Source of the DNA: Gemmatimonadetes bacterium 2013_60CM_65_52
GTDB lineage: Bacteria; Gemmatimonadota; Gemmatimonadetes; Gemmatimonadales; Gemmatimonadaceae
Length of the DNA: 64,000 bases
Reading direction: 5' to 3'
Assembly: GCA_002215645.1 (NCBI GenBank)
Contig: NGFI01000014.1
Span: forward strand, 1-64,000
Part shown: positions 25,757 through 34,765 of the stretch, one piece after another
Layout of the letters: each line of letters starts with the position of its first letter
How positions within the stretch are numbered: position 1 is the first letter of the stretch
The notes under the pieces: model-generated
Database searches by the model: none
What the model was told of the DNA's origin: nothing
What the model saw: the letters and a program-made list of their open reading frames with translations, nothing else
Made by a program: the position numbers and the translations under genes

Positions 25757-26925
25757 ATGTCCGTGCGAGTTGCCCTGCTTGCCGCTGCTCCCTGGGTCGT
25801 GACGCCCCTCGTCACCATGATTCGCGCGCGGCAGTCCCGCTCGCTCGACGACGAGTCGGACGTCCCCCCGGTGGATGGGCCGTTCGTCTCCATCGTGATC
25901 CCGCACGGAACGAGGAGCACAACATCGTTCGCTGCGTTCGCTCGGCGCTCTCGTCCACGTATCCGCGGCTCGAGGTGATCGCGGTGGACGATCACTCCAC
26001 CGATGCGACCGGTGCGCTACTGGCAGCGATCGCAGCGGATGATTCGCGGCTTCACGTGGTAGTTCCTCCGCCGCTTCCCGATGACTGGTTCGGTAAACAG
26101 TGGGCGTGCACTGCCGGTGCACGCGCGGCGCGGGGAGACGTCCTCGCGTTCTTCGATGCCGACACCTGGCAGGAGCCCGATCTGGTGACGCGATGCATCA
26201 ATGCGATGCGCGCACGCGAGGCCGATTTTCTCAGCGTGGTCGGCACGCAGGCGCTCGGCACATTCTGGGAGCGCGTGGTGCAGCCGCAGATGCTCGCGCT
26301 GATGCTCGCGCGGTTCGGCGGGACGGAGACCGTGAACAGGTCCTCGCTGGCGGAGAACAAGATCGCGAACGGTCAATGCATCTTCATGCGTCGCGATGCC
26401 TACGACACTACGGGAGGCCACGAAGCCGTGCGCGACCGTCCCGCCGAGGATCTCGCGCTGGCGCAGCGGTGGTTTCTATTGGGGAGGAAGTGTTTTCTCG
26501 TGCTCGGGCTCGATCAGTTCACAACGCGTATGTACACGTCGCTCGGTACGCTGTTGGAGGGCTGGGGCAAGAATGTCTTCGCCGCGGGACGAGAGACGAT
26601 CGGCGGCGGGCGGGCCGGTCAGGCGATCTATCCGTTGCTTCTTCTGCTTCCCGCGATTGTCGGGCTGGCGCCGCCGCTCATGATGATGCTCGCGGCGTTC
26701 GGGGTTGTCGGCAGTGAGGCGGCGCTGTGGGCGACGGTTGCGCTGGGAGCCAACCTCGTGTGGTGGCTGCTCGTGTACTTGTGGCTCGACTTCGGACTGG
26801 TGCGTGCTGTCGGCTACACGGTGGCGAGTCCGCTCGGTGCGCTGGTCATGCTGTACATCACCGCGAAGGCCATCGTGCGGGGACGTCGCGTTCGTTGGAA
26901 GGGACGCGAGTACCTCGCGGCGTGA
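25757..26925 (+). pseudogene. Family 2 glycosyltransferase, frameshifted at 25900-25902
   Basis: The N-terminal part (MSVRVALLAAAPWVV...GPFVSIVIP) is in one frame and the rest (ARNEEHNIVRCVRSALSSTYPRLEVIAVDDHSTD...) in another. One extra C in the CCC run at 25900-25902 would join them as FVSIVIPARNEE, the exact GT2 start motif. The remainder is a normal GT-A domain (AVDDHSTD, FFDADTW, NGQCIFMRRDAY, EDLALAQR) plus three or four C-terminal membrane segments, like hydroxychlorobactene/carotenoid-type or hopanoid GT2 enzymes. A true mutation or a homopolymer sequencing error would both explain it. Confidence 0.8.
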
Positions 26926-26987
26926 TCTGCTCATTGTTGCAATAGCACGATGACGACCGTGCGCAGGTTGCCTGATAGCCTGCGCGT

Positions 26988-29960
26988 GTGCAGACACTTC
27001 GCCGTGCCGCCGAGCTGCTTCACGCAGCCAATTCCCCCGACGGAAGGCTCGCCGTCGCGCGCGAGTTGGGATTTCGCGGCGAGGCGTTGACGCTCGATGC
27101 CGTCGCGCGGGAGCGATTGCGGCTTCCGATCACAGTACGTGCTGCCACGCTCGTGGCCGGTGTCGGTGCTTTGCGCGCGCTCTTGATCGATTCCACTGAG
27201 GTGGAGTCGCTACGCCAGCTCCTTACGTCGCTCGCGGCGCCACTGGGTTCGCGATCGGCGCACGTGCTGTGGACGGTCATCGCCTCGTCGGCGTCCGGAG
27301 ACGAAATCGGAATCGCGTGCTGGCAACCCGGAGCACGCGGCAGCCGCACTGTCGCGCTCGTCGCTCAGCGGGCGCGGATCGTCGCGAGCGACGCGGAATC
27401 ACTCTGCGCACTCGCTGCGGCAACCGACGTCGACGACCTCGCCGTCTACACGCGCTGGTGCGAGCTCCTCGGGTGCGGCGCGCTATCCCGCAAGTTCTAT
27501 CGCATTCTGGAATCGCGAGTGCGTACACTCGCCGAGTCGCTGACCGGTGTGCCTGCCTCGGAGCGCAGCGAGCTCGCGTTGTTATGCGTGTCGCGTCTGC
27601 TCTTCCTCTCGTTCCTCGAGGCGAAGGAATGGCTGAACGGAGACCGCGCTTTCCTTTCCGCGAGCTTCGATGGCTGCATGGCCGGTGGCGGACGATTCCA
27701 CCAACGGGTCCTGCTTCCACTCTTCTTCGGAACGCTCAACACGCGCATGTCTCGACGTGCGCCGGAGGCGAGGCGCCTCGGCGCCATCCCATTCCTGAAT
27801 GGCGGTCTGTTCTCGCGTGCGCCCATCGAACGCCGCAATGCGAGGGCGCGGTTCAGCGACGAAGCCATCGGGCAGGTATTCGGGGATCTGCTTGGAGCGT
27901 TTCGTTTCACGGCTCGGGAGAACCAGGAGCACTGGGGAGAGGCGTCGATCGATCCCGAAATGCTTGGACGTGCCTTCGAGTCGCTCATGGCGGCGCGCGA
28001 GCGGCGCACTAGTGGCGCCTTCTACACGCCGCAGGAGTTGGTGGCACGCGTCACACGTCGCGCGTTGGTCGTCGCACTCGGCGACGACACGCTCGCCGAG
28101 TCGAGCGTGGAGGCTGCGCTGGGCGGTGATGAGCTGTCGCCGAAGGATGCGGAGACGCTATGTGCGAGACTGAAGCACTTCGCGGTGCTCGATCCGGCGT
28201 GCGGCTCGGGTGCGTTCCTCGTCCACGTGCTCGAGCGCGTTGCCGATCTGCGCAAGGCAGCCGGCGATTCACGGAACATCTCGGCCATTCGGCGAGAGGT
28301 ACTCGCACGAACGATCTACGGAGTGGACGTGAATCCCACAGCGGTTTGGCTGTGCGAGCTTCGACTCTGGCTCTCCGTGGTCATCGAGAGCACGGAGGAG
28401 CGCATGTCCGCTGTCCCAGCCCTTCCGAATCTCGACGGCAATATTCGCGTCGGTGATGCGCTTTCTGGTGCGGCGTTCTTCGAGCCGCCGGCGTTGATGG
28501 GACCGAGTGCAACCCTCGTTCGACTGCATGAGCGGTATGTGCGGGCGACAGGTCCGCGCAAAGCTCCCCTCCGCCGCGCGCTGGCGCGGGAGGAACGTCG
28601 TCGCGCCGTAGCAACGATCGATCGCGAGCTCACCGCGATCTCCTCGGTGCGGCGTGAGCGCCTCGTCGTGCGACGGGCTGCGGACCTCTTCGGCGAGCGA
28701 GCAGTTCCAGGACGAGACGAACGTATGGAGATGCGGAGTCAGCGACTTCGCGCCGCCGCGCTGCGCCGCGAGCGACGTCGCCTCGCTGATGGAGGAGCGG
28801 TTCCGTTCTCGTTTCCAAGTCACTTCGGCGCGGCACATGCGCGCGGCGGCTTCGATCTCGTGATCGGCAATCCGCCGTGGGTTCGGCTGCACAACATCAC
28901 GCCGACCGCGCGCGCCGGTCTACGTGCCCGGTTCGTGACGTATCGCGAGGCTGGTTGGGAGCTCGGCTCACGCGCCGGCCATGCGGCGAGGGGCTTCTCA
29001 TCGCAGGTCGATCTCGCCGCGCTGTTCGTGGAACGAAGCACGCAGCTCGCGTCGACGCATGGGTGCATCGCGTTGCTCGTGCCGGCCAAGCTGTGGCGGT
29101 CGCTCGCCGGCGGCGGTGTGAGGCGGCTCGTGACACAGGATCTCACGCTCCGCACGCTCGAGGACTGGTCCGAGGCTCCGTCCACGTTCGACGCCGCGGT
29201 GTATCCGTCCGCGCTCGTCGCGTCGCGTAGCAGCGACCGTCGCGATGCGGTGATCGGTGTGCACCGTCGCACGATGGAGCTGCAATGGAGCGCGAGCGCG
29301 CGCGATCTCCGCTATCTGCGACATGACGCCGCGAGTCCATTGCTTTTGTTGCCGCCGGACGCGCGCCGCGTCTTCGACCGACTCGCCGGATGCGGTCCCG
29401 CGCTCGGCGACAGCAGGTTCAGGCGCGCGATCCTCGGCGTGAAGTGCGGATGCAACGATGCGTTCATCGTCGACGCTGTCGAGGTTCGGGGGGCGCTGGT
29501 CACGATAGAGCGAGAGGGGCGCCACGGTGACATCGAGCGCGAGCTGCTTCGTCCGCTCCTGCGCGGTGACCACGTCACGCCCTGGCAAATCCAGCGAGGG
29601 CGACACGCCATCATCTGGACACACGATGACTTCGACGAACCCCTGCGTGCTCTTCCACCCGGCGCCGCGCACTGGCTGGCGCCGTGGCGACGGCGGTTGC
29701 TCGATCGGACCGATCTTCGCGGCACTCGGGCATGGTGGGCTCTGTTTCGAACGGAGAGCGCCGATTCGTCGAAAACGCGCGTCGTCTGGAACGACTTCGG
29801 CCGCACGCCCAGAGCTGCGCTGCTGCCGAGGGGAGATCGGACGGTGCCGTTGAACAGCTGCTATGTCGTCCAGTGCGACGACGAAAGCGACGCGTTGGCG
29901 CTCACCGCGTTGCTGAACAGCGCCGTTGCCGCCGCATGGCTCAACGCCATCGCGGGTTAA
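26988..29960 (+). CDS. Eco57I-like DNA adenine methylase, truncated by the casposon
   Basis: A 990-codon frame from a GTG start. The N-terminal 330 residues are helical and unassigned. From about 330 it reads like Eco57I/type IIG-type methylases: DPEMLGRAFESLMAARERRTSGAFYTPQELV, the AdoMet-binding LDPACGSGAFLVHVLE near 402, the catalytic GNPPWVRL near 628, then a target-recognition-like C-terminal half. The frame is cut after LNAIA by the casposon left end, which adds Gly and a TAA. The native gene had 77 more codons, now at 41612-41846. No PD-(D/E)xK nuclease motif was recognised. Together with the helicase downstream it looks like a restriction or defence locus. Loss of the tail may or may not abolish activity. 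Confidence 0.88.
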   Translation: MQTLRRAAELLHAANSPDGRLAVARELGFRGEALTLDAVARERLRLPITVRAATLVAGVGALRALLIDSTEVESLRQLLTSLAAPLGSRSAHVLWTVIASSASGDEIGIACWQPGARGSRTVALVAQRARIVASDAESLCALAAATDVDDLAVYTRWCELLGCGALSRKFYRILESRVRTLAESLTGVPASERSELALLCVSRLLFLSFLEAKEWLNGDRAFLSASFDGCMAGGGRFHQRVLLPLFFGTLNTRMSRRAPEARRLGAIPFLNGGLFSRAPIERRNARARFSDEAIGQVFGDLLGAFRFTARENQEHWGEASIDPEMLGRAFESLMAARERRTSGAFYTPQELVARVTRRALVVALGDDTLAESSVEAALGGDELSPKDAETLCARLKHFAVLDPACGSGAFLVHVLERVADLRKAAGDSRNISAIRREVLARTIYGVDVNPTAVWLCELRLWLSVVIESTEERMSAVPALPNLDGNIRVGDALSGAAFFEPPALMGPSATLVRLHERYVRATGPRKAPLRRALAREERRRAVATIDRELTAISSVRRERLVVRRAADLFGERAVPGRDERMEMRSQRLRAAALRRERRRLADGGAVPFSFPSHFGAAHARGGFDLVIGNPPWVRLHNITPTARAGLRARFVTYREAGWELGSRAGHAARGFSSQVDLAALFVERSTQLASTHGCIALLVPAKLWRSLAGGGVRRLVTQDLTLRTLEDWSEAPSTFDAAVYPSALVASRSSDRRDAVIGVHRRTMELQWSASARDLRYLRHDAASPLLLLPPDARRVFDRLAGCGPALGDSRFRRAILGVKCGCNDAFIVDAVEVRGALVTIEREGRHGDIERELLRPLLRGDHVTPWQIQRGRHAIIWTHDDFDEPLRALPPGAAHWLAPWRRRLLDRTDLRGTRAWWALFRTESADSSKTRVVWNDFGRTPRAALLPRGDRTVPLNSCYVVQCDDESDALALTALLNSAVAAAWLNAIAG
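29940..29953 (+). repeat. Casposon target-site duplication, left copy
   Basis: CTCAACGCCATCGC, identical to 41598-41611. Fourteen bp is a typical target duplication length for casposases. Confidence 0.92.
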
Positions 29961-29990
29961 GAGAGAAGCTTCCCGGAACTTCACCCCCCC
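29954..29990 (+). repeat. Casposon left terminal inverted repeat
   Basis: Starts GGGTTAAGAGAGAAGC and ends ACTTCACCCCCCC. It matches the reverse complement of 41561-41597 at 31 of 37 positions; the mismatches are at 12, 17, 18 and 21-23. A C-tract continues to 29992, and a 7-bp hairpin (AAAGGCT/AGCCTTT, 29993-30021) follows. Confidence 0.92.
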
Positions 29991-30107
29991 CCAAAGGCTA
30001 GGCTCCGGGCGGAAAGCCTTTAGTTTCGACTGTGTGATCGGGGGGGCGATAACGAGCAACGCTCGCGACTTGCATATGTCAACGCGCTTCAGAGAGATGA
30101 TCTAGAC

Positions 30108-30893
30108 ATGCCAAACCGTCGTCCGACTCCCTCCGGTCTCGAAGTGAAGGTCTTCGCTACCGTCGAGGAGATCGAGCAAGCTGTCAGGAAATTGCAGCGA
30201 CGTATCGACGACGTGAACAGCTTCAATCCGATGGCGACCGCCATGTTTCGGACGGGAGCCGACGAGGTCTTGGCGAGCGACATTAGCAATTCAATTCGAG
30301 AAGTATTCGGTCCGAACTCCCCAGAATTCGACGAGCATCAGCACTTCAACCTTTGGGGTGGGAGTGGAGTCGGCACGCCGCGCGACAATGTTCTGGAACG
30401 CGGTCGTTCACAGGCGAGAACAATATTGCATGGTCTAGTCAAGCGTCTCCGTGAAAAAGGCGAGGACCTACTTCAGGACACGGGCAAATCGCCCGCTAGC
30501 TATTTCGAACGTCTGAATCTGCATCCCCGCATCGCTGACGTAGCAAGAGAACTTTTCCTCGACGGGTATCACTGGGAAGCAGTTTTTGCGGCCTCGAAGG
30601 CACTCATTAACTATGTCAAAGAACGGTCTGGCAAGCACGATCTAGACGGCGCGCCATTGATCCGCACGGTTTTCTCAAAGAACGCTCCGATATTGGCTTT
30701 CAATGACCAAAAAGATCAGGTGGACCAGGACGAACAGGAGGGCATGATGCATCTGTTTGAGGGCGCAGTAATGGCAATTCGGAATCCCGGCGGGCACTCA
30801 TTTCCGGAGGGACCGGAGCAAAGAGCGATAGAATACATCTCCATGCTAAGTCTCTTGGCATTTCGCACACAGGAAGCGAAGAGGCGCCCTTAA
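30108..30893 (+). CDS. Hypoth_Ymh/TIGR02391 family protein (casposon cargo)
   Basis: A 261-aa protein. The N-terminal 130 residues are helical and unassigned. The C-terminal half is the Hypoth_Ymh (TIGR02391) domain: LHPRIADVARELFLDGYHWEAVFAASKALI...KHDLDGAPLIRTVFS...EGMMHLFEGAVMAIRNPGGH. This family is common on mobile elements and in defence islands and may be HEPN-related, with the RNPGGH end as a possible RNase-type motif; no activity is established. It has markedly lower GC than the host genes, so it is probably acquired cargo. An AGAGA-type weak ribosome site precedes the ATG. Confidence 0.85.
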   Translation: MPNRRPTPSGLEVKVFATVEEIEQAVRKLQRRIDDVNSFNPMATAMFRTGADEVLASDISNSIREVFGPNSPEFDEHQHFNLWGGSGVGTPRDNVLERGRSQARTILHGLVKRLREKGEDLLQDTGKSPASYFERLNLHPRIADVARELFLDGYHWEAVFAASKALINYVKERSGKHDLDGAPLIRTVFSKNAPILAFNDQKDQVDQDEQEGMMHLFEGAVMAIRNPGGHSFPEGPEQRAIEYISMLSLLAFRTQEAKRRP

Positions 30894-30974
30894 TTACGAC
30901 ACTCCAGACGCGTTGAACAGGACGCGAACCCCACCGTCCGGCACGCGCTAGTCAGAGACGGCATCGCTCTCTAT

Positions 30975-31703
30975 CTACTTCTCGCTTGCCGCGATGTATC
31001 GAGACACGATGAACGCAATTGTTTGACTAGCCGTGTCGGCAAGTCGTCTAACTCTTCGACTGAACTGTTCTGTGCCTACGGATTCGCCTAACTCCTGTAG
31101 CAAAGCGCTATACGCGGCATCCGCAAAATAGAAACGCGTGCGCTCCATGTTTGTCCCCGTAGACGCGTAAGCGACTTCGTTGTGCGGACCTTTCGCGGTT
31201 TCATAGAAATGTCTGCGGAAACCTTTTACCAGAGCCTTGGGCTGGTAGTAGTGATAGGCAGCGGTATGGCGGATGCGCCGAAGCATGCTGGTGAGCGCCC
31301 TATCCCGACCACCGCCCTTGTCTGTCGCGACGTCTACCAACTCCCTCCACTCGCGTCGTGTCTGCGGCACTGCGTGACTCAGAATGGCTGTGATCTCCGC
31401 TCCGCGCGCCTCAGTCTCAAAGGTCGCAATCAGCACAAGTAGTTCATGGAGTTGGGCCAGCACCAGACGCGTGGTTTGAATCTCTAGTCCGGTATATTGC
31501 CCATTGTGGCCAGTGATTGCTGCGGCCTTGGGGCTCTTCCATTCATGGAGCATGCCTTGCCAGATAATCAGCCCCTTAAGGTCGTTGAACGCCGCCGCCA
31601 GGGCTAGAATGAATGCCTGAAGATCGTTGCGCTCGACATCGCCGACAATGCCGTTCGGGTCAAAGCGACGTAGTGGTGCTAAGGGGAAGGTATGATCGGT
31701 CAC
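30975..31703 (-). CDS. Unknown 242-aa protein (casposon cargo)
   Basis: Not recognised. It is a mainly helical soluble protein: DLQAFILALAAAFNDLKGLIIWQG near residue 30, LVLAQLHELLVLIATFETEARGAEI in the middle, and RRIRHTAAYHYYQPKALVKGFRRHF near 155 with a conspicuous Arg/His-rich helix. The helical bundle and Arg-His cluster resemble HEPN-type or abortive-infection proteins superficially, but I cannot assign it. It faces away from the core genes, has low GC, and sits in the left cargo arm. Confidence 0.65.
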   Translation of the reverse strand: MTDHTFPLAPLRRFDPNGIVGDVERNDLQAFILALAAAFNDLKGLIIWQGMLHEWKSPKAAAITGHNGQYTGLEIQTTRLVLAQLHELLVLIATFETEARGAEITAILSHAVPQTRREWRELVDVATDKGGGRDRALTSMLRRIRHTAAYHYYQPKALVKGFRRHFYETAKGPHNEVAYASTGTNMERTRFYFADAAYSALLQELGESVGTEQFSRRVRRLADTASQTIAFIVSRYIAASEK

Positions 31704-32035
31704 GACGGCCCTTGAGCATGAGGGGGTCTGATCATGATGTCAACTCGATTGCTTGCTCGTCCGCGACAGCTGGCCATGTTGGACTCTCCCGGGACTAGGA
31801 GCTATCACCTTCTTACACGAGGAACCGCAATGGCTTCATTCATGGATCGCGCGGGCCAAATCGGTCGCGGCGCTTGGCATGATGAGAGGGAGGCCCGTAA
31901 GAACTTGGACGAGTTTTCTGCTTCCGGCGCGCGACGTTCCTACTGCTCCTCGTTGCCGTTGTAGGTATAGTCGTTGAGATTGCCAAATAGGCACGTGCGA
32001 ATAGACCTCGATTCTCAACTTGTGCAGAGGGGCCA
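31704..32035. other. Casposon cargo spacer with possible decayed membrane ORF
   Basis: No secure gene. A frame at 31830-31964 starts well (GAGGA before an ATG; MASFMDRAGQIGRG) but ends in a poor sequence. A different frame from about 31903 to 31990 encodes a clean membrane helix (ATFLLLLVAVVGIVVEIAK). This may be a small membrane gene broken by a frameshift. Confidence 0.35.
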
Positions 32036-32218
32036 ATGCTTATCCTCTTGGGCGCCATTATCGTCATCGAACTCGCTATCATCATATCGAGACTGAACGC
32101 CATCGCCCGCAGCACCGAGCTGTTCAGGCGTCATTACCTCGACGTCCTCAACTTCAAAGGCATTTCAGTCTGGGCACCTGATGGCTACTATCCGCTTGAC
32201 AGCACGTCGGCGCCATAG
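32036..32218 (+). CDS. Small membrane protein, 60 aa (casposon cargo)
   Basis: GAGGGG lies about 5 bp before the ATG. Residues 2-17 form a strong hydrophobic helix (LILLGAIIVIELAIII), followed by a soluble tail RSTELFRRHYLDVLNFKG. It ends 80 bp before the cas1 3' end in convergent orientation. Function unknown; a toxin or membrane anchor are possible but unsupported. Confidence 0.5.
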   Translation: MLILLGAIIVIELAIIISRLNAIARSTELFRRHYLDVLNFKGISVWAPDGYYPLDSTSAP

Positions 32219-32297
32219 GCCCCCAAATGAAGGCGGCTTTTTTTGCTGCCAGATGAATACTCGGCCAAGCTAGGAAATGGGCCGGGCCGCACTGTCA

Positions 32298-33824
32298 TCA
32301 TTTCGCGGCGAGTCGTTTCAATGCGTCCCAGTGTCTCGGATGCGGGGTCATTCGGCCCGTGCGAATGTGCTTGCATGAGCTGAAAGAAAGCCCCGTTACC
32401 GCAACAAGAGCACGAGCGGGTAAGCCCCTTATGCACGGGAATATCTCGCGCTTGTAGAGTGTAGGACTCGGAATGCTTTTCTGATGCGCCTCCCAAGTCG
32501 AGTTGAGGACGTGCTGTCGCTTCGCATTCTGGCGGTGCGTTTCGCGCGTTTCAGGACTCATGCGGCGATCCTCGCCAATCGCCCGGAGTTGTCGCTGGAT
32601 TGCGACGCCCTTCTGTGCCGCTCGCTTTACGTGCGCAGGAAGGCATGCGTCGCAATATGTCCGCGTCGGCTTGTTCAACGTCTGGCCGCATTCCTTGCAA
32701 CGCGGCGCGAGCGTTACGGCCTTCGCGGTGTCTTCTGTCCGCATGCGATTGCGCTGTGTGAGCGGTGTCCGTAACCGTAGAGGCGTTGTCTCGGTCAGCG
32801 GCACGATTGGGCCGATTGGCAACCGAACATGTGCGAACGCCCACGCCGCGTCCTCCGCGACGGGAGCCAGCGCCTTGGCCCACTGCGGGGCAGTCTCAGC
32901 AAGCGCCGAGGTGAGCGGCGGAAGCAAGCGACAATTGCCGTCACGATTCTCGAAGAAGTCCGCCTTGAGGAATGTGCGCTCCTCAAGCATTCGGAGAACG
33001 AACGCGTCAACGTTCGGCCGGACTGGCTCCATGACATCCGTGGCGAAGCTCTCCCGATTCGGCCTATCCGCGTGAATTAGTCCCATCGCCGCGTCACATC
33101 CGACGCGCTGCAACGCGAGCCGCGACTCCGCCTCCAAAATGCCATACAGATAGTTGAGGAACGCGTTGATTGGCGTGCTTGCTTTGCGCGGCGACGACGA
33201 GAGCTGAGAACGCCGAGAGTCGAAGGCGAGCCAATGCGACGGGACGCGCGCCAAATCCCGCGAGCCGAAGCGCATCGGGATGCCGTTCCACGCGTCCCAA
33301 TATGCCGCCGCTGCTCGCGACTCGATGTAGCGCAGGTCCGCCATCGTGTTCGCGTCGGCCAGCGCTTCGCTCGCGCCCTGAAGCACACGCACAGCGTCGC
33401 GCTTTCCGCCCATATCGCGCAGCACCTCGCATTGACCGTTGACCTTGCCTAGCAGTAGCGAGCGCGCAATGTCAACGCCTTGCGGAAGCGCCGACGCAAG
33501 CGCCTGACCGCGCCGAACACGTACATCGTCGAGCGCGCGAGACACATTGGTCGCAATGAGGCGACCGTCGTTGTCGAGCTGTATGAAGGAAATGCCGGTA
33601 TCGGACATCCAGCGCAGCGCATCGAGTGAGACGGTGCCGGTATGACCATGCACCACGACGCGTTGCACATCGGGCGCGACGCGCGCGAAACGACGCATGC
33701 GCCGCGACCGCGCGAGACCGTCCTCGATGACGAGATGTCCGCGTTCGACCACGATGCGAACGCCATAACCGTCAACCGCGACCACACCGTGACCCGTGCG
33801 TGCCTTCAATGCTGTTGCTGTCAT
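32298..33824 (-). CDS. cas1: Casposase: solo Cas1 with C-terminal zinc ribbon and HTH
   Basis: A 508-aa integrase. The N-terminal beta domain covers residues 10-95. The catalytic alpha domain has the Cas1 metal ligands Glu168 (YIESRAAAAYW), His251 (GLIHADRPNR) and Glu266 (ATDVMEPVRP); the 15-residue His-Glu spacing and LNYLYGILEAESRLAL are typical. Residues 376-394 form a CxxC-x11-CxxC zinc ribbon, and 458-508 a basic helix-turn-helix-like tail (TGLSFSSCKHIRTGRMTPHPRHW). At 508 aa it is well above the 300-340 aa of CRISPR Cas1, as expected for casposases, which need added DNA-binding domains to hold the TIRs. No cas2 or array adjoins it. The start is the ATG overlapping the HTH stop (ATGA), so the two are translated together. 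Confidence 0.95.
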   Translation of the reverse strand: MTATALKARTGHGVVAVDGYGVRIVVERGHLVIEDGLARSRRMRRFARVAPDVQRVVVHGHTGTVSLDALRWMSDTGISFIQLDNDGRLIATNVSRALDDVRVRRGQALASALPQGVDIARSLLLGKVNGQCEVLRDMGGKRDAVRVLQGASEALADANTMADLRYIESRAAAAYWDAWNGIPMRFGSRDLARVPSHWLAFDSRRSQLSSSPRKASTPINAFLNYLYGILEAESRLALQRVGCDAAMGLIHADRPNRESFATDVMEPVRPNVDAFVLRMLEERTFLKADFFENRDGNCRLLPPLTSALAETAPQWAKALAPVAEDAAWAFAHVRLPIGPIVPLTETTPLRLRTPLTQRNRMRTEDTAKAVTLAPRCKECGQTLNKPTRTYCDACLPAHVKRAAQKGVAIQRQLRAIGEDRRMSPETRETHRQNAKRQHVLNSTWEAHQKSIPSPTLYKREIFPCIRGLPARALVAVTGLSFSSCKHIRTGRMTPHPRHWDALKRLAAK

Positions 33825-34765
33825 GCGGATGCGATCAAGGTAGAAAGATCGTCGTCCGGCCACTCGGCAACCGGACGTTGGAGTAAGCCAGAGAAGGCAC
33901 GAAAGAGCGTCGGGAAGAGCGCGTGCGACCGAACCGGGAGCCAGAGGAGCACCATAGTCGGTTGCAAGTCGTCGAGCCCCTCCGCGAGCACGTGGGCGAA
34001 GCCCTTGTCCATCTCGGCATTGAAAAACTCTTCCGGTTGTTGGAGCACGAGGGGCAATGCGCGTTCGAGCAAGACGCGCAACTCGTCTCGCGCGCTGGAC
34101 AGGTCGGCCGACTGCGCGCCGTCGAACGCTGTCCGCAGTCGATCTGGCTGAACAGCACGACTCATCGCGTGTGCTGCCTGCGGCGTGAACCACGTCGCGC
34201 GCTCAACGCCAAGGCCCTTCGCCAGGAGTGCCGCGTCTGCTCGGTCGTGGCTGGTGTACGCGCCCGACGCGATTTCAAAGAGCAACGCGTGAAACGTGGC
34301 ATAGCGCGCCTTCCCTAACCGGCGACGCAGGCGTCCGAGGTCGCGATCTGTCACACGAGACAGTGCGCGGGCCTCAAACGCGGCCGCGAAGTCGTCGCTG
34401 TCCTCCGCGTACAAACGTTCCGCGACGTGACTGCGCTCCTCAATGTCAGCGAGTGCCGTTTCGAGAATGGCGCGAATGCGGGTTGCCTCAATCGGGAACC
34501 CGTTCCACCAGAGACGCCAGAGCGCAGCCTCGACGCTGCGATTCGCTGCGAGTTGTTCGGCAACGGCGACGAGCTGAGGCCCGGCTGATTCCGGATAGCT
34601 CGCGAGCATGCCGGACCCGCGACCACGGCCGCGCAGCACGGGCGACGGAAGCAAGCCGCGTTTTCGCCAACGGTCGAATTGCGAGAGTGTGACCGCGTGC
34701 CCCCGCTCCGCCGCATACGCGAGGACGTCCTCTTTCGACCAATTGACGGCTGAGGCATCGGGCAT
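33821..34765 (-). CDS. HTH protein coupled to cas1, 314 aa
   Basis: The N-terminus (SKEDVLAYAAERGHAVTLSQFDRWRKRGLLPSPV) is a MerR-like winged helix. It is followed by a Gly/Arg linker and a helical body (residues 55-314) with VAEQLAANRSVEAALWRLWWNGFPIEA and no enzymatic motif. Its stop overlaps the cas1 start by 4 bp, so it is made together with the casposase. It may regulate the divergent promoter region or serve as a DNA-binding partner in transposition; both are inference. Confidence 0.75.
   Translation of the reverse strand: MPDASAVNWSKEDVLAYAAERGHAVTLSQFDRWRKRGLLPSPVLRGRGRGSGMLASYPESAGPQLVAVAEQLAANRSVEAALWRLWWNGFPIEATRIRAILETALADIEERSHVAERLYAEDSDDFAAAFEARALSRVTDRDLGRLRRRLGKARYATFHALLFEIASGAYTSHDRADAALLAKGLGVERATWFTPQAAHAMSRAVQPDRLRTAFDGAQSADLSSARDELRVLLERALPLVLQQPEEFFNAEMDKGFAHVLAEGLDDLQPTMVLLWLPVRSHALFPTLFRAFSGLLQRPVAEWPDDDLSTLIASA

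Noticed and set aside
32298-33824. Cas1 as part of a CRISPR-Cas system
   Set aside because: No cas2, effector gene or repeat-spacer array is visible within the window, and the gene is enclosed by inverted repeats together with polB and HNH.
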